64,000 nt of DNA, from NCBI GenBank assembly GCA_964423615.1, contig CAYRFQ010000009.1:107702-171701 (forward strand). Direction: 5' to 3'. Below are positions 36,291-45,244 of this stretch, piece by piece (the first letter of the stretch is position 1; the number at the start of each line of letters is the position of its first letter). The notes beneath the pieces were generated by a model. It was not told the DNA's origin, ran no database searches, and was given only the letters and a program-made list of their open reading frames with translations. Source of the DNA: CAYRFQ01 sp964423615 (lineage in GTDB: Bacteria > Planctomycetota > Planctomycetia > Gemmatales > Gemmataceae). The translations under genes and the position numbers were made by a program.

Positions 36291-37664
36291 TCACCGCAGC
36301 AACTTCTTCAAGGCCTTGCGAAGCACTCCCTCGACCTTCGGTCCCACCCGAGAAGCCCGTTGACTCGTTTCGTAACCTCCTTGAGTATAGGCGATCTCAG
36401 TTCCGATGTACCCCGGTCCGTAGTCCCCATAGGCCGCCATACAGACGGTCTGTTCAGACAGCATCTTTTGGGCCATGAGCTGATACTCGACGAATAATTC
36501 TCCCGGCATGTGAACGATCGAAGCCGTCTTCCCTAAACGCAAACAACTAAGATCAATGCTCTTGCCAGCTTTGCAACGTTCGAGCCAGGCCAGATGTGAT
36601 GCCGAGTTCAGCCGGACACTGGCTCGGGCCTTCTTGTCTCGGATGATGGTGACGAGCTTGTCCTTTTCCAGATGCGACGCGACAGGCAGTTCAACCGGCA
36701 CGACCGTCCAGAGGACATCAGTAGGAGTGATTGGGCTTTTCTTCATCCCCTCCCAGGCGCGTTTCATCCCTTGCGCAACACGCTTCGCCAGGATCGGCCT
36801 CATCTTCTTGGATCCGTCGTTGTACTTCCCGGCAGCGACATTCCCACCAGCACCGGTAAAATGCACATGCAGCACCTTGGGCAGTTGCTTGTCTCGCATT
36901 GTCCGTGCAATTCCAGGAAAATCAGACGTCACGTCACCCTGACCATAATAACTTTGGGGATGGGTCGCGTAGTACGTCAGACTCGCAATTGGCATACTCC
37001 CGCTCCAGAAACTGACCAAACCGACATACGGATCGATCACACCCTCTGGGGCCGCAATGGCCATCGGGTTCGTCGATCGACTCCACCTCACCAGCTCCAC
37101 CTTACCGTCTGGCCCAAGCAGTCTACGATTGGACGCCACCTTCTCGACTTTCGCCTTACCGACTCCGACGTGTGTCACTTTCCGACTCTGGGGGATAGCC
37201 ACTTTTATAGCCTTCGCGACCTTTTGAATCGTCCTCTTGAGATACTTATTGTCGAAGTGCTTCCCACCCAGTTCAACCTTGGCCAGGATTGCCTCCGCAC
37301 CAAAATCACACCGAGGGGTGTCGTGTTGATGTAACGAATGGACCGCAACACGATCGGGCGTAGTTCCAGCCGCCTCGGCCAGTTCGTTCCTCCAGGCATC
37401 AAAACCCTCGTTCCCGATCCCGATAAAATCTACGGCACACAAAACGATTGGCTGACCAGCTCCTAACAGGACGACGCCTCGGGCAGTCAGCGGATCATCA
37501 ATCTTCCTCGCCGAAGCGTAAGCAACGGGACTGCCAATTGGCGGGGTCACATCGACGTCGAAAGTAGCGATTCGGAGTTCCTTTACCTCCGATCCACCCT
37601 GAATCATCAATGTCAATCCGAGGATCGACCCGGTAGCGATAATGAGACAAATGGCACGCATCAT
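36291..37664 (-). CDS. Neutral/alkaline ceramidase-like exported protein (second of pair)
   Basis: A 457-aa protein with a signal segment (MMRAICLIIATGSILGLTLM) and the neutral/alkaline non-lysosomal ceramidase N-terminal domain: ATFDVDVTPPIGSPVAY, VLCAVDFIGIGNEG, RVAVHSLHQHDTPRCD (metal-type histidines), YATHPQSYYGQGDVTSDFPG and HFTGAGGNVAAGKYND. Members release sphingosine from ceramide, but many bacterial relatives have unknown substrates. ATG 37664 overlaps the stop of the upstream paralogue by 4 bp, so the two are translationally coupled. It ends EGVLRKALKKLLR, similar to the ending of its partner; they look like a tandem duplication that has diverged. Confidence 0.84.
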   Translation of the reverse strand: MMRAICLIIATGSILGLTLMIQGGSEVKELRIATFDVDVTPPIGSPVAYASARKIDDPLTARGVVLLGAGQPIVLCAVDFIGIGNEGFDAWRNELAEAAGTTPDRVAVHSLHQHDTPRCDFGAEAILAKVELGGKHFDNKYLKRTIQKVAKAIKVAIPQSRKVTHVGVGKAKVEKVASNRRLLGPDGKVELVRWSRSTNPMAIAAPEGVIDPYVGLVSFWSGSMPIASLTYYATHPQSYYGQGDVTSDFPGIARTMRDKQLPKVLHVHFTGAGGNVAAGKYNDGSKKMRPILAKRVAQGMKRAWEGMKKSPITPTDVLWTVVPVELPVASHLEKDKLVTIIRDKKARASVRLNSASHLAWLERCKAGKSIDLSCLRLGKTASIVHMPGELFVEYQLMAQKMLSEQTVCMAAYGDYGPGYIGTEIAYTQGGYETSQRASRVGPKVEGVLRKALKKLLR

Positions 37665-39052
37665 AATCCCCTTTTCTTCTTCGGCGACATCGTTCTTCGC
37701 AACCCTTTGACTTGCATCGTCACGGCATCGACGATCTGGCTCTCGACTTCGGGACTCCACACTCCAGGCATGCCGTAGTAAACCATCGCACCACCTCCCT
37801 CATATCCACCTTCTTTCAACACCCGAAGGGAAGGTATATAGGCCATCACGTCGTTGGCATACCCAGCCACCCAACACGGTCCGAGTTCCCTACGCAATCG
37901 AAGCGAATAGTCCACGACGACTTCACCACCCAACGCCACCCAGGTCAGATCAGACCCGAGCTGCCAAGTCTGAATCGGATACGGATAGGACTTCGGCAGG
38001 TTCCCCTGGATCGTAAGTTTCTCAAGGAGGAACTTACCTCGTGATCGAACGAACCTATTCTTGGAGAGAAGGTCCCTGGCCAACACCTCGCGACTGGGTA
38101 ACTCAGCCAGCCGAAGGTCAATTTCCTGATAACTCATCCTCAAACAAGGTGGCACTTGTCGCATCGGAGCACGCAGGACAGCCGAAACACCCTCTGCCAG
38201 CTCATCGCCGTACTTCTTGGCCAGGGCCAGACTCCTTCGCGGGAGCGGATTCTGGTCACCACCACATCCTGCCCAGAACATCGCGACCGCCTTCGGATAC
38301 TCTTTCTCAAGTGCCACCTGAGCGAAACCCGGGTAGTCTCCACACCACTGATAGAAGCTCAGGGTCGTGGCATGACACGCATATCCGAACACAACCGAGC
38401 GAAGATGTCCTTTGAGGTCACGGACAGCGAGAACAGGTACTTGATGGTCGCGAGGGCCTTTCAGCTTTCCGACTTTTCTAAGTTCGGGAACTTGAGCTTC
38501 ACGATTCGTCCGTCGGTTCGTGGCAAACGTCACCAGCCCATTACCCCACGACAATTCGGCAGGTGATAGGTCCTTCAAGGCCACACCCACGACCTTGACC
38601 AAGTTGCTCTGAAGCTCTTTCGCATAGTCATCGACGCGTTTCTGTTGCCCCTCATCGAGGAAGTACATCGTACTAAGATTACCCCCCACCACCGGACCAC
38701 AATGCGTGTGTGAGACGGCGATCATGATCCCATCACGATCAAACCCGTACTTGGCTTGCAGTCGATCACACACACTTTTGGAGAGCTTACGGTTGATGCC
38801 CACCAAATCGGCAGTAACGATGACACACTTCTTGCCGTTGGCGTCTTGGATCACCAACGCCTTGGCCCAGAGATCATGTACCTTTCCCTCAGCGGGTTTA
38901 TTTCGATTTGCGTACCCTGACATCCACATGGGTTGCTTGGGAGTAATCACCACCTTGGCAACACCAGCTTGCCAGCTCTTCAACTTTTCGTCCCCGAGAA
39001 CTGAGGACGCCCCTATAAGTACCCCCAGAAAGACCCAGATGATTTGTTTCAC
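37661..39052 (-). CDS. Neutral/alkaline ceramidase-like exported protein (first of pair)
   Basis: A 463-aa paralogue of the downstream gene with a clean signal peptide (MKQIIWVFLGVLIGASSVLG). It shows the same domain order: WQAGVAKVVITPKQPMWMSG, CVIVTADLVGINRKLS, IMIAVSHTHCGPVVGG (zinc-type HTH), FGYACHATTLSFYQWCGDYP and AMFWAGCGGDQNPLPRR. The HTHCGP and GCGGDQNP blocks are conserved in the neutral ceramidase family. It starts at ATG 39052 and is followed by the second member with an ATGA overlap. Substrate (ceramide or other amide/ester lipids) is inferred only from family. Confidence 0.86.
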   Translation of the reverse strand: MKQIIWVFLGVLIGASSVLGDEKLKSWQAGVAKVVITPKQPMWMSGYANRNKPAEGKVHDLWAKALVIQDANGKKCVIVTADLVGINRKLSKSVCDRLQAKYGFDRDGIMIAVSHTHCGPVVGGNLSTMYFLDEGQQKRVDDYAKELQSNLVKVVGVALKDLSPAELSWGNGLVTFATNRRTNREAQVPELRKVGKLKGPRDHQVPVLAVRDLKGHLRSVVFGYACHATTLSFYQWCGDYPGFAQVALEKEYPKAVAMFWAGCGGDQNPLPRRSLALAKKYGDELAEGVSAVLRAPMRQVPPCLRMSYQEIDLRLAELPSREVLARDLLSKNRFVRSRGKFLLEKLTIQGNLPKSYPYPIQTWQLGSDLTWVALGGEVVVDYSLRLRRELGPCWVAGYANDVMAYIPSLRVLKEGGYEGGGAMVYYGMPGVWSPEVESQIVDAVTMQVKGLRRTMSPKKKRGL

Positions 39053-39208
39053 AACGAGGCTCCTTCGTCATTGAGGACTGCGAGGCAAAACTACCAGGCA
39101 CATTCGGGTAGTCGCTCTACAAGTGTCGTGTGGTAATTTCTAAGCTCCGGACGAGCGATAGATCCCAGCCGTGTGTAAACCCACGGACCGAACTTTCCAA
39201 AAGGTCCT

Positions 39209-42187
39209 TTACGGAACCCCATTCAAATATGCGAGCAGGTCTGCCATCTCCTCCACGGAGACTTGTTTCTCGAGTCCCTCAGGCATATAAGAAAGCCCGG
39301 AACTTCGAAGTCCCTTGATGCGAGTTCGCAATATCGTCTCTGTCGAGCCATCTGGCTTCCGAATGGTAATGCTATTCGTAGTCTCGTTGGCGATCATTCC
39401 ACTCAGAGTCCGGCCCGCCTTGGTGACTAACACATACGCGACGTACTGCGGTTTGACCTCGCGATTCGGGTCAAGGATGTTGAGCAAAATGGTCTCGTTA
39501 CCCCGGTCTTTGATGGCAGACAGGTCAGCTCCAACGGCTTTCCCAACGTTCTCTAGCATGTGACACGCCGAGCACGTTTTCTGGAACACCAGCTTCCCCC
39601 TCGCAGCACTTCCTGGAAGAGACAACGCTGTCCTGTACCGTTGAAGGACATCCTTTCGTTTGGACAGTGTCGTTGTCCCAAAAAGTTTGTTCGCCCGCAT
39701 CCTGAGGCCTCGATCAGCAGCAGCTTTCAGAAGGTTGATACGTGCTGGGTCAATCTCCGTGGGTTTCACCGTCCCGTTCTCGATCGCGTCCAATAACTTG
39801 CTTGTCCAGGTCCCTCTGGTAAACATGGTCTCCGCAGCAGAGGCACGGACGCTGGGGCTCATCGATCTCCAGGTTTTGACAATGACTTCTGCAACCTCGG
39901 GTTGCGAGTATCTTGCCAGCGTTTGTAGGGTCGCCCGCTGAATTTCCACTGGCTCACTCACTGCCAACAAGTCAGGAGCCAGCTTGGTGAACGCCTCATA
40001 CTTCCCAAAACCAAGAGTGCGAATCCCGTCAACTCGCTTTTCTAGTTTCTCTCCGGTGTCGGTTGCCACGATCCTGGCAACCCGAAGCATCTCCCTCAGG
40101 ACACGGTCAGTTTGTCCTTGCTTCGTGAACTTCTGGCGTGACTTCGCTGGCAAGTTCCGCAGACACTCGGTCAATAACGCCTTCGCAAGCGACCGATCGG
40201 TTATGTCCTCCAGGGTCTTCACGAGGGCAGCCAACTCGTGAGACCGATTCGCAGCCCCCACCTGCCGAGCCAAGGACATCAGCAACAACTTGACGCCTTG
40301 CGACTTCCTCAAAGTTCTGTCCTTCGCAAGCCGATGTAAGAACTCCCCCTGCTTCCACCCTACCGACGAGTTGATGGCCAAACGCATCCAGGGATCATCG
40401 CCGTCCTTTCTGGTCAGTTCGTGGAGCGCTCCAAGCGTCCGTTGTGTTCGAAATTCCCCCAGAGAAAACGCGAGTTGATACCTCACTCGAGCGTCCGGAT
40501 CACCCACCAACTTGACCAACTCGGCTTGCACTTCAGCATCCTCGCTGAACTTCTCCGCGAGACGGATCGCTTGTTCCCGAACTCGCGGATGCTCGTCCAT
40601 CATTCCTCGAACGACCAACTTTGTTGTCAAAGCCTGGAGTCCGTCCAATGACCATAGACCGTGCACTCTTCCTTGGGGAGATTTGGAAGAGATCGCAAGT
40701 TCCTTCAGAACAGGAATCGTTCGACGATCTTGTCGCTCATAAATCAACCGCGACGCCGTGTCTCTGTGCCAACCATTGGGATCTTCCAGATAAGCCACCA
40801 GTTTCTTGGCTGACATACTTCCCAGCTTTGGACTGGACCGGTGCTCATATCCCTTGCGAACGATGCGGTAAATACGACCTCGATCAACTCCTGAGGTAGG
40901 ATCGAGATGCTTGGTAATGAACGGCGGAATCGACACGACAGTCTCGATCAGCTCACGGTACATGTCTATGACATAAAGATTCCCATCAGGACCATGAGCC
41001 AGTTGAGCCGGTCGAAACCAGATGTCTTTCGACGCCAGGAACTCCTGCTCCTTGTCAGCCCGTTTCACCACCAGGCTGACTCCTCGGGGAACGACCTTCC
41101 CTCGGTACACAAGATTGTTCGAGACATCTCCGACAAAAACATTCCCTCGAAACTCCTTCGGCCAGGCAGCTCCACGGTAGACAGTGATTCCAGTCGCCCC
41201 TGTAAAATACCCGGACGGTTTGCCAGCTTCAATCGGGCCTCTCACCACACCTTTTTTCCGGAGCCGAGTTCGCACCACTCGCCAGGGTTCATTCGGACTC
41301 AACCGAAAGAGTTTGTTGTAACGGCCCTCTCGATTGATGTTCACCGCAGGATTCGGAGTCCGAAGGAACTGGTTTCGCCGAACGTATTTTCCTTCGTACA
41401 TCAACATCTGCATAGGGGTGCTATTCGTACACACAAAACGCCGTCCCCAATCATCCAGCGACATACCGTGTTGTCCACCCCCGGTGTCGAGTTCGAACCC
41501 CAGCGTTCTCGGATCGAAGATGAAACCTTGCCGGCGGATCGAGACACTTTTCTTGCCGCTTACTCGTTTGACCGTACCGCCTGCGAGGCTCGTCGATACG
41601 TGAAATCGATTGTCGAGTCCCCAACGAAACGAGTTCAACATCCCTTCGCCCGCCCTGTCCCTCCCGAACCCTGTGTAAATGACCTCCTTAATGTCCGCCT
41701 TTCCATCTCCGTCTGTGTCCTTGCAGAACAGAAGGTTGGGAACGGCTCCCACAAAGAGCCCGCCATCATAGCAACCCAACGCCACCGGCGAATCAAGAGT
41801 GATGAACGTCGTTGCCTTGTCAAACGTTCCGTCCCCGTCGGTATCCTCCAGCCGTTTAATGCTCCCACGTTCTTTGAATTTTGGATTATCGATTTGGTTG
41901 TACTCCGGATATTCAGCCACATAAAGAAAACCGTTTTCATCAAAGGCCATCGCCACAGGATCTCGGATCAGCGGCTCCGAAGCCACAATTTGAAGTTCGA
42001 AACCAGGAATCATTTGAAAAGTGCCGAGGGCCTTCTCCTTGGAAGTAGGTGGAACACGCGGAAGTTCTTTGGAGTAGTCCATCTTCTGAGAATCCTTCTT
42101 CTGTGTCGGCGAGGATCCACAAAGATAAAACGTTGCCAGTAACAAAGTAGTCAACACCCCGAGTCCGGAGCACAACATGGAACGCAT
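39209..42187 (-). CDS. PVC-type membrane-bound dehydrogenase with C-terminal cytochrome c domain
   Basis: A 992-aa exported protein. Signal helix SGLGVLTTLLLATFYLCG is followed by a six-bladed L-sorbosone/PQQ-like beta-propeller (about 60-430; PGFELQIVASEPLIRDPVAM, RLEDTDGDGTFDKATTF, YVIDMYRELIETV), then HEAT-like helical repeats (about 460-810), and a heme c module with CSACHM near residue 888. This architecture is diagnostic of planctomycete/verrucomicrobial CxxCH proteins; they are thought to oxidise sugars or alcohols and pass electrons to the cytochrome domain. ATG 42187 has GAGG 7 nt upstream. It is divergent from the cytochrome operon at 42438, so a shared control region is likely. Confidence 0.92.
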   Translation of the reverse strand: MRSMLCSGLGVLTTLLLATFYLCGSSPTQKKDSQKMDYSKELPRVPPTSKEKALGTFQMIPGFELQIVASEPLIRDPVAMAFDENGFLYVAEYPEYNQIDNPKFKERGSIKRLEDTDGDGTFDKATTFITLDSPVALGCYDGGLFVGAVPNLLFCKDTDGDGKADIKEVIYTGFGRDRAGEGMLNSFRWGLDNRFHVSTSLAGGTVKRVSGKKSVSIRRQGFIFDPRTLGFELDTGGGQHGMSLDDWGRRFVCTNSTPMQMLMYEGKYVRRNQFLRTPNPAVNINREGRYNKLFRLSPNEPWRVVRTRLRKKGVVRGPIEAGKPSGYFTGATGITVYRGAAWPKEFRGNVFVGDVSNNLVYRGKVVPRGVSLVVKRADKEQEFLASKDIWFRPAQLAHGPDGNLYVIDMYRELIETVVSIPPFITKHLDPTSGVDRGRIYRIVRKGYEHRSSPKLGSMSAKKLVAYLEDPNGWHRDTASRLIYERQDRRTIPVLKELAISSKSPQGRVHGLWSLDGLQALTTKLVVRGMMDEHPRVREQAIRLAEKFSEDAEVQAELVKLVGDPDARVRYQLAFSLGEFRTQRTLGALHELTRKDGDDPWMRLAINSSVGWKQGEFLHRLAKDRTLRKSQGVKLLLMSLARQVGAANRSHELAALVKTLEDITDRSLAKALLTECLRNLPAKSRQKFTKQGQTDRVLREMLRVARIVATDTGEKLEKRVDGIRTLGFGKYEAFTKLAPDLLAVSEPVEIQRATLQTLARYSQPEVAEVIVKTWRSMSPSVRASAAETMFTRGTWTSKLLDAIENGTVKPTEIDPARINLLKAAADRGLRMRANKLFGTTTLSKRKDVLQRYRTALSLPGSAARGKLVFQKTCSACHMLENVGKAVGADLSAIKDRGNETILLNILDPNREVKPQYVAYVLVTKAGRTLSGMIANETTNSITIRKPDGSTETILRTRIKGLRSSGLSYMPEGLEKQVSVEEMADLLAYLNGVP

Positions 42188-42437
42188 CGGCAGGCCTCTA
42201 TCTCGAATGTCGTTTCTGTGTGTTGGAGAGAATTTCGATCGTACCAGCAACTACGCAACAAGACAGCAACTTTTCAACGCGTCATCACCGATCGGTTCTT
42301 GCGATTTGTCTGCCGTCGTGGCAAACTAGAGGGGCTGTGACAAATTTCCCAGCCTGACTTGTATACACCTTTTCACTGGCCTCACGCCGCACGGATGGGT
42401 GTCGCTTTATCCTACCTACCTGTTGGAGAATCGTTTC

Positions 42438-45224
42438 ATGACTGATGTGTTTCGGATGTCCATGTGGCACATCCGTGCGGGCGCTGCCGCCATCGCGATG
42501 TTGTCTTTCCTCAGTGGGGCAACCTTCGCTGGCGAAAAAAAGACCAGTGATAGCGCGCACCCGATCGTTTCCTGTTTCGAAAGGTACTATAACGACCCAA
42601 ACAGTGACTCGTTCGATGGTGGGCGTTTACTCTTGGGAGAATTGAATTGCACCAGCTGCCACGCAACCAGCGCCACCGCTGCCAAATGGATATCCGCCAA
42701 AAAGGCCCCCATCCTGACCGACGTGGGAAGTCGCGTGCGGCCCAGCTATCTGCGAAAATACCTAACGGCTCCCCACAAGACAAAACCAGGAACAGCAATG
42801 CCTGATGTGTTCGCTGGACTCCCTCCTGCAGAACGAAAAGAAAAAGTCGAAGCTCTTGTCCATCTGTTGGCATCGACTGGCACCATTGGCGACACGCCAA
42901 TTCGTCGAGGTTACATCGCCCAGGGCAAGGCCATCTTCCATCAAATCGGATGTGTGGCCTGTCACGGACCAATCGACAAAAAAGGTGTCAACGATCCGAG
43001 CTTGATGCCCCTTCTCGACCTCGAGTCCAAGTACACGATTCCAAGTTTGACCGCTTTCCTGAACAACCCCCACGCCGTCCGTCCTTCAGCAAGGATGCCT
43101 GGGCTCGTCCAGGGCAAACAAGCCGAACTCGTCGCCCACTACCTCCTGAAAAACCTACCAGCACCTCCTCCCACAGTGAAGTTTGCTTACTATCACGGAA
43201 GTTGGAATAACCTTCCTAACTTCAAGTCTTTGAAACCCCTGACCGTAGGAACGGCTGTTGGCATCGACGTGAAGGAGGTCATCCAGCGGAATTCTCAATT
43301 CGGCATCGTCTTCAACAGCTATCTGAAAATCCAAAAGACCGGAAATTACCGATTCCGTCTCACCAGCGACGACGGCAGTCGGTTGCGGATCAATGGTCGA
43401 GATGTCGTCGTCAACGATGGCACCCACGCCATGCAGACCCGATTGGGAACCACCAAGTTGGAAAAAGGGCTCCACCCTGTCGAAATCCAATTCTTCAACC
43501 AGGGTGGCCCGTTCGGATTGAATGTCGACGTCGAGGGCCCTGGCGTTTCTCGTCGCGGCATCGGAGCATTGTTGACCCTCAAAGAGAAAAAGAAACCACG
43601 TAAAGAAACCGGAGAAGATGATTTCAGGGTCAACGCCCAATTCGCTGCCAAGGGCAAGATGGTCTTCACCTCTTCCGGGTGCGCCAGCTGCCACCAACTC
43701 GAGTACCGAGGTCAAGTACTTCAAAGCACCTTCCGGGCACCCGAACTGGCCAATCTCGAAGGGAAGGGCGGATGCTTGACGAACACTCCTAAAAAAGGAG
43801 TACCTCACTTCGGGTTGAACTCAAGACAACAAACGGTCTTGGCAAAATCCATCAAAGAAATTGCTCGGACAACGAAAGTACCTTCAACCAAGCACATCAT
43901 TGCCCACACCATGTCCTCACTGAACTGCTACGCTTGCCACGAGCGTGACAACAAAGGTGGTCCTCTCACTGCCATCGAGTCCTACTTCAAGACACCAACC
44001 CCCGAGATAGGTGACGAAGGACGAATCCCACCCAAGTTGGACCTCGTGGGAGCAAAGTTGAAGACCGAGTACTTCAAGCAAATCATGGACAAGGGTGCGA
44101 ACGACCGTCCTTATATGCTCACACAGATGCCTCGTTACGGACTCGAGACCACAGGCCACCTCGTCAAACACTTCCCTGCCGTGGACACCCTCAAGTCCGT
44201 CAAACCCGTGGATTTCCATGTACCTCTCCGAGACGTCCAGGCTGCTGGTCGCAAGCTCGTCGGGCTCCGTGGATTGCAGTGTATTCAGTGCCACACGTTC
44301 GCCGGCAAGAAGGCCAAGGGTATCCAAGGGATCGACATGACCCTGATGCCCAAACGGGTACGACGCGATTGGTTTGCCCAATACCTGATCAACCCCAACG
44401 AGTTTCGAAAAGGGACACGGATGCCAACATTCTGGCCAAACGGGAAGTCGCAACTCAAGACGATCCTCAAAGGGGACACCGACAAGCAGGTCGAAGCCAT
44501 TTGGGTGTACCTCAAGCGGGCACCCCGCGGTGGGTACCCGATCGGAATCGGCTCCGACTTCCTGGAGTTGATTCCGATCAAAGAGGCGATCATCTACCGG
44601 AACTTCATCCAAGGCGCAGGACCTCGAGCCATCGGCGTTGGCTACCCTGAGCTGGCTCACCTGGCGTTCGACGCTAACGACCTCCGGATCGCTATGCTCT
44701 GGCAGGGAGCCTTCATGGATGCCTCGCGTCACTGGAAGGGCCGTGGTCAAGGCTTCCAACCACCCTTGGGTGACAAGGTCCTCAAGTTGTACGACGGACC
44801 ATCCGTCGCCGTCCTCGCCGAGAAAAACACACCCTGGCCAGGGAACGCCACCCGTAAAGCAGGTTACAAGTTCCTCGGGTACAACCTGACCGCCGACCAA
44901 CGACCGACGTTCCGATACTCGCTGGGCTCGATTGTTGTCGAGGACTTCCCGAACGCCGTCGAGAAAAACCTCCGTTCATCCCTCAAGCGAACCGTGACTC
45001 TCACTGCGAAGGACGCGCCCAAAAAAGTCTTCTTCCGTGCTGCCGTCGCTGCCAAGATCGAACCACAGGAAAAGGGCGTGTACCTCATCGACGGAACTTG
45101 GAAGACTCGGATCGAGTCAACATCCGACCCCATCATTCGACAAGCCGGTGGAAGTAAGGAGCTGCTTGTTCCCGTGACCTTCCAGAACAACACGGCCAAG
45201 ATCGTTCAAGACTACCTCTGGTAA
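42438..45224 (+). CDS. Multi-CxxCH cytochrome c with PA14 domain
   Basis: A 928-aa exported protein. The signal is IRAGAAAIAMLSFLSGATFAG. Five c-heme motifs start at C71 (CTSCH), C172 (CVACH), C415 (CASCH), C497 (CYACH) and C615 (CIQCH). Between motifs 2 and 3, about residues 250-372, is a PA14-type carbohydrate-binding domain with LKIQKTGNYRFRLTSDDGSR and MQTRLGTTKLEKGLHPVEIQ. The C-terminal ~230 residues include VGYPELAHLAFDANDLRIAM. ATG 42438 has GGAG 10 nt upstream. The next gene follows after 20 bp with a strong Shine-Dalgarno, so they form an operon. It likely carries electrons during polysaccharide or sugar oxidation. Confidence 0.88.
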   Translation: MTDVFRMSMWHIRAGAAAIAMLSFLSGATFAGEKKTSDSAHPIVSCFERYYNDPNSDSFDGGRLLLGELNCTSCHATSATAAKWISAKKAPILTDVGSRVRPSYLRKYLTAPHKTKPGTAMPDVFAGLPPAERKEKVEALVHLLASTGTIGDTPIRRGYIAQGKAIFHQIGCVACHGPIDKKGVNDPSLMPLLDLESKYTIPSLTAFLNNPHAVRPSARMPGLVQGKQAELVAHYLLKNLPAPPPTVKFAYYHGSWNNLPNFKSLKPLTVGTAVGIDVKEVIQRNSQFGIVFNSYLKIQKTGNYRFRLTSDDGSRLRINGRDVVVNDGTHAMQTRLGTTKLEKGLHPVEIQFFNQGGPFGLNVDVEGPGVSRRGIGALLTLKEKKKPRKETGEDDFRVNAQFAAKGKMVFTSSGCASCHQLEYRGQVLQSTFRAPELANLEGKGGCLTNTPKKGVPHFGLNSRQQTVLAKSIKEIARTTKVPSTKHIIAHTMSSLNCYACHERDNKGGPLTAIESYFKTPTPEIGDEGRIPPKLDLVGAKLKTEYFKQIMDKGANDRPYMLTQMPRYGLETTGHLVKHFPAVDTLKSVKPVDFHVPLRDVQAAGRKLVGLRGLQCIQCHTFAGKKAKGIQGIDMTLMPKRVRRDWFAQYLINPNEFRKGTRMPTFWPNGKSQLKTILKGDTDKQVEAIWVYLKRAPRGGYPIGIGSDFLELIPIKEAIIYRNFIQGAGPRAIGVGYPELAHLAFDANDLRIAMLWQGAFMDASRHWKGRGQGFQPPLGDKVLKLYDGPSVAVLAEKNTPWPGNATRKAGYKFLGYNLTADQRPTFRYSLGSIVVEDFPNAVEKNLRSSLKRTVTLTAKDAPKKVFFRAAVAAKIEPQEKGVYLIDGTWKTRIESTSDPIIRQAGGSKELLVPVTFQNNTAKIVQDYLW

Positions 45225-45244
45225 AAATAAAGGAGACAATCCAC

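Noticed and set aside
40907..42142. 411-codon plus-strand frame
   Set aside because: It lies wholly antisense to the PVC dehydrogenase gene, whose domains and heme motif are unmistakable; no ribosome site or protein signature on this strand.
43917..44900. 327-codon minus-strand frame
   Set aside because: Opposite the multi-heme cytochrome gene, which has five CxxCH motifs in the plus frame.
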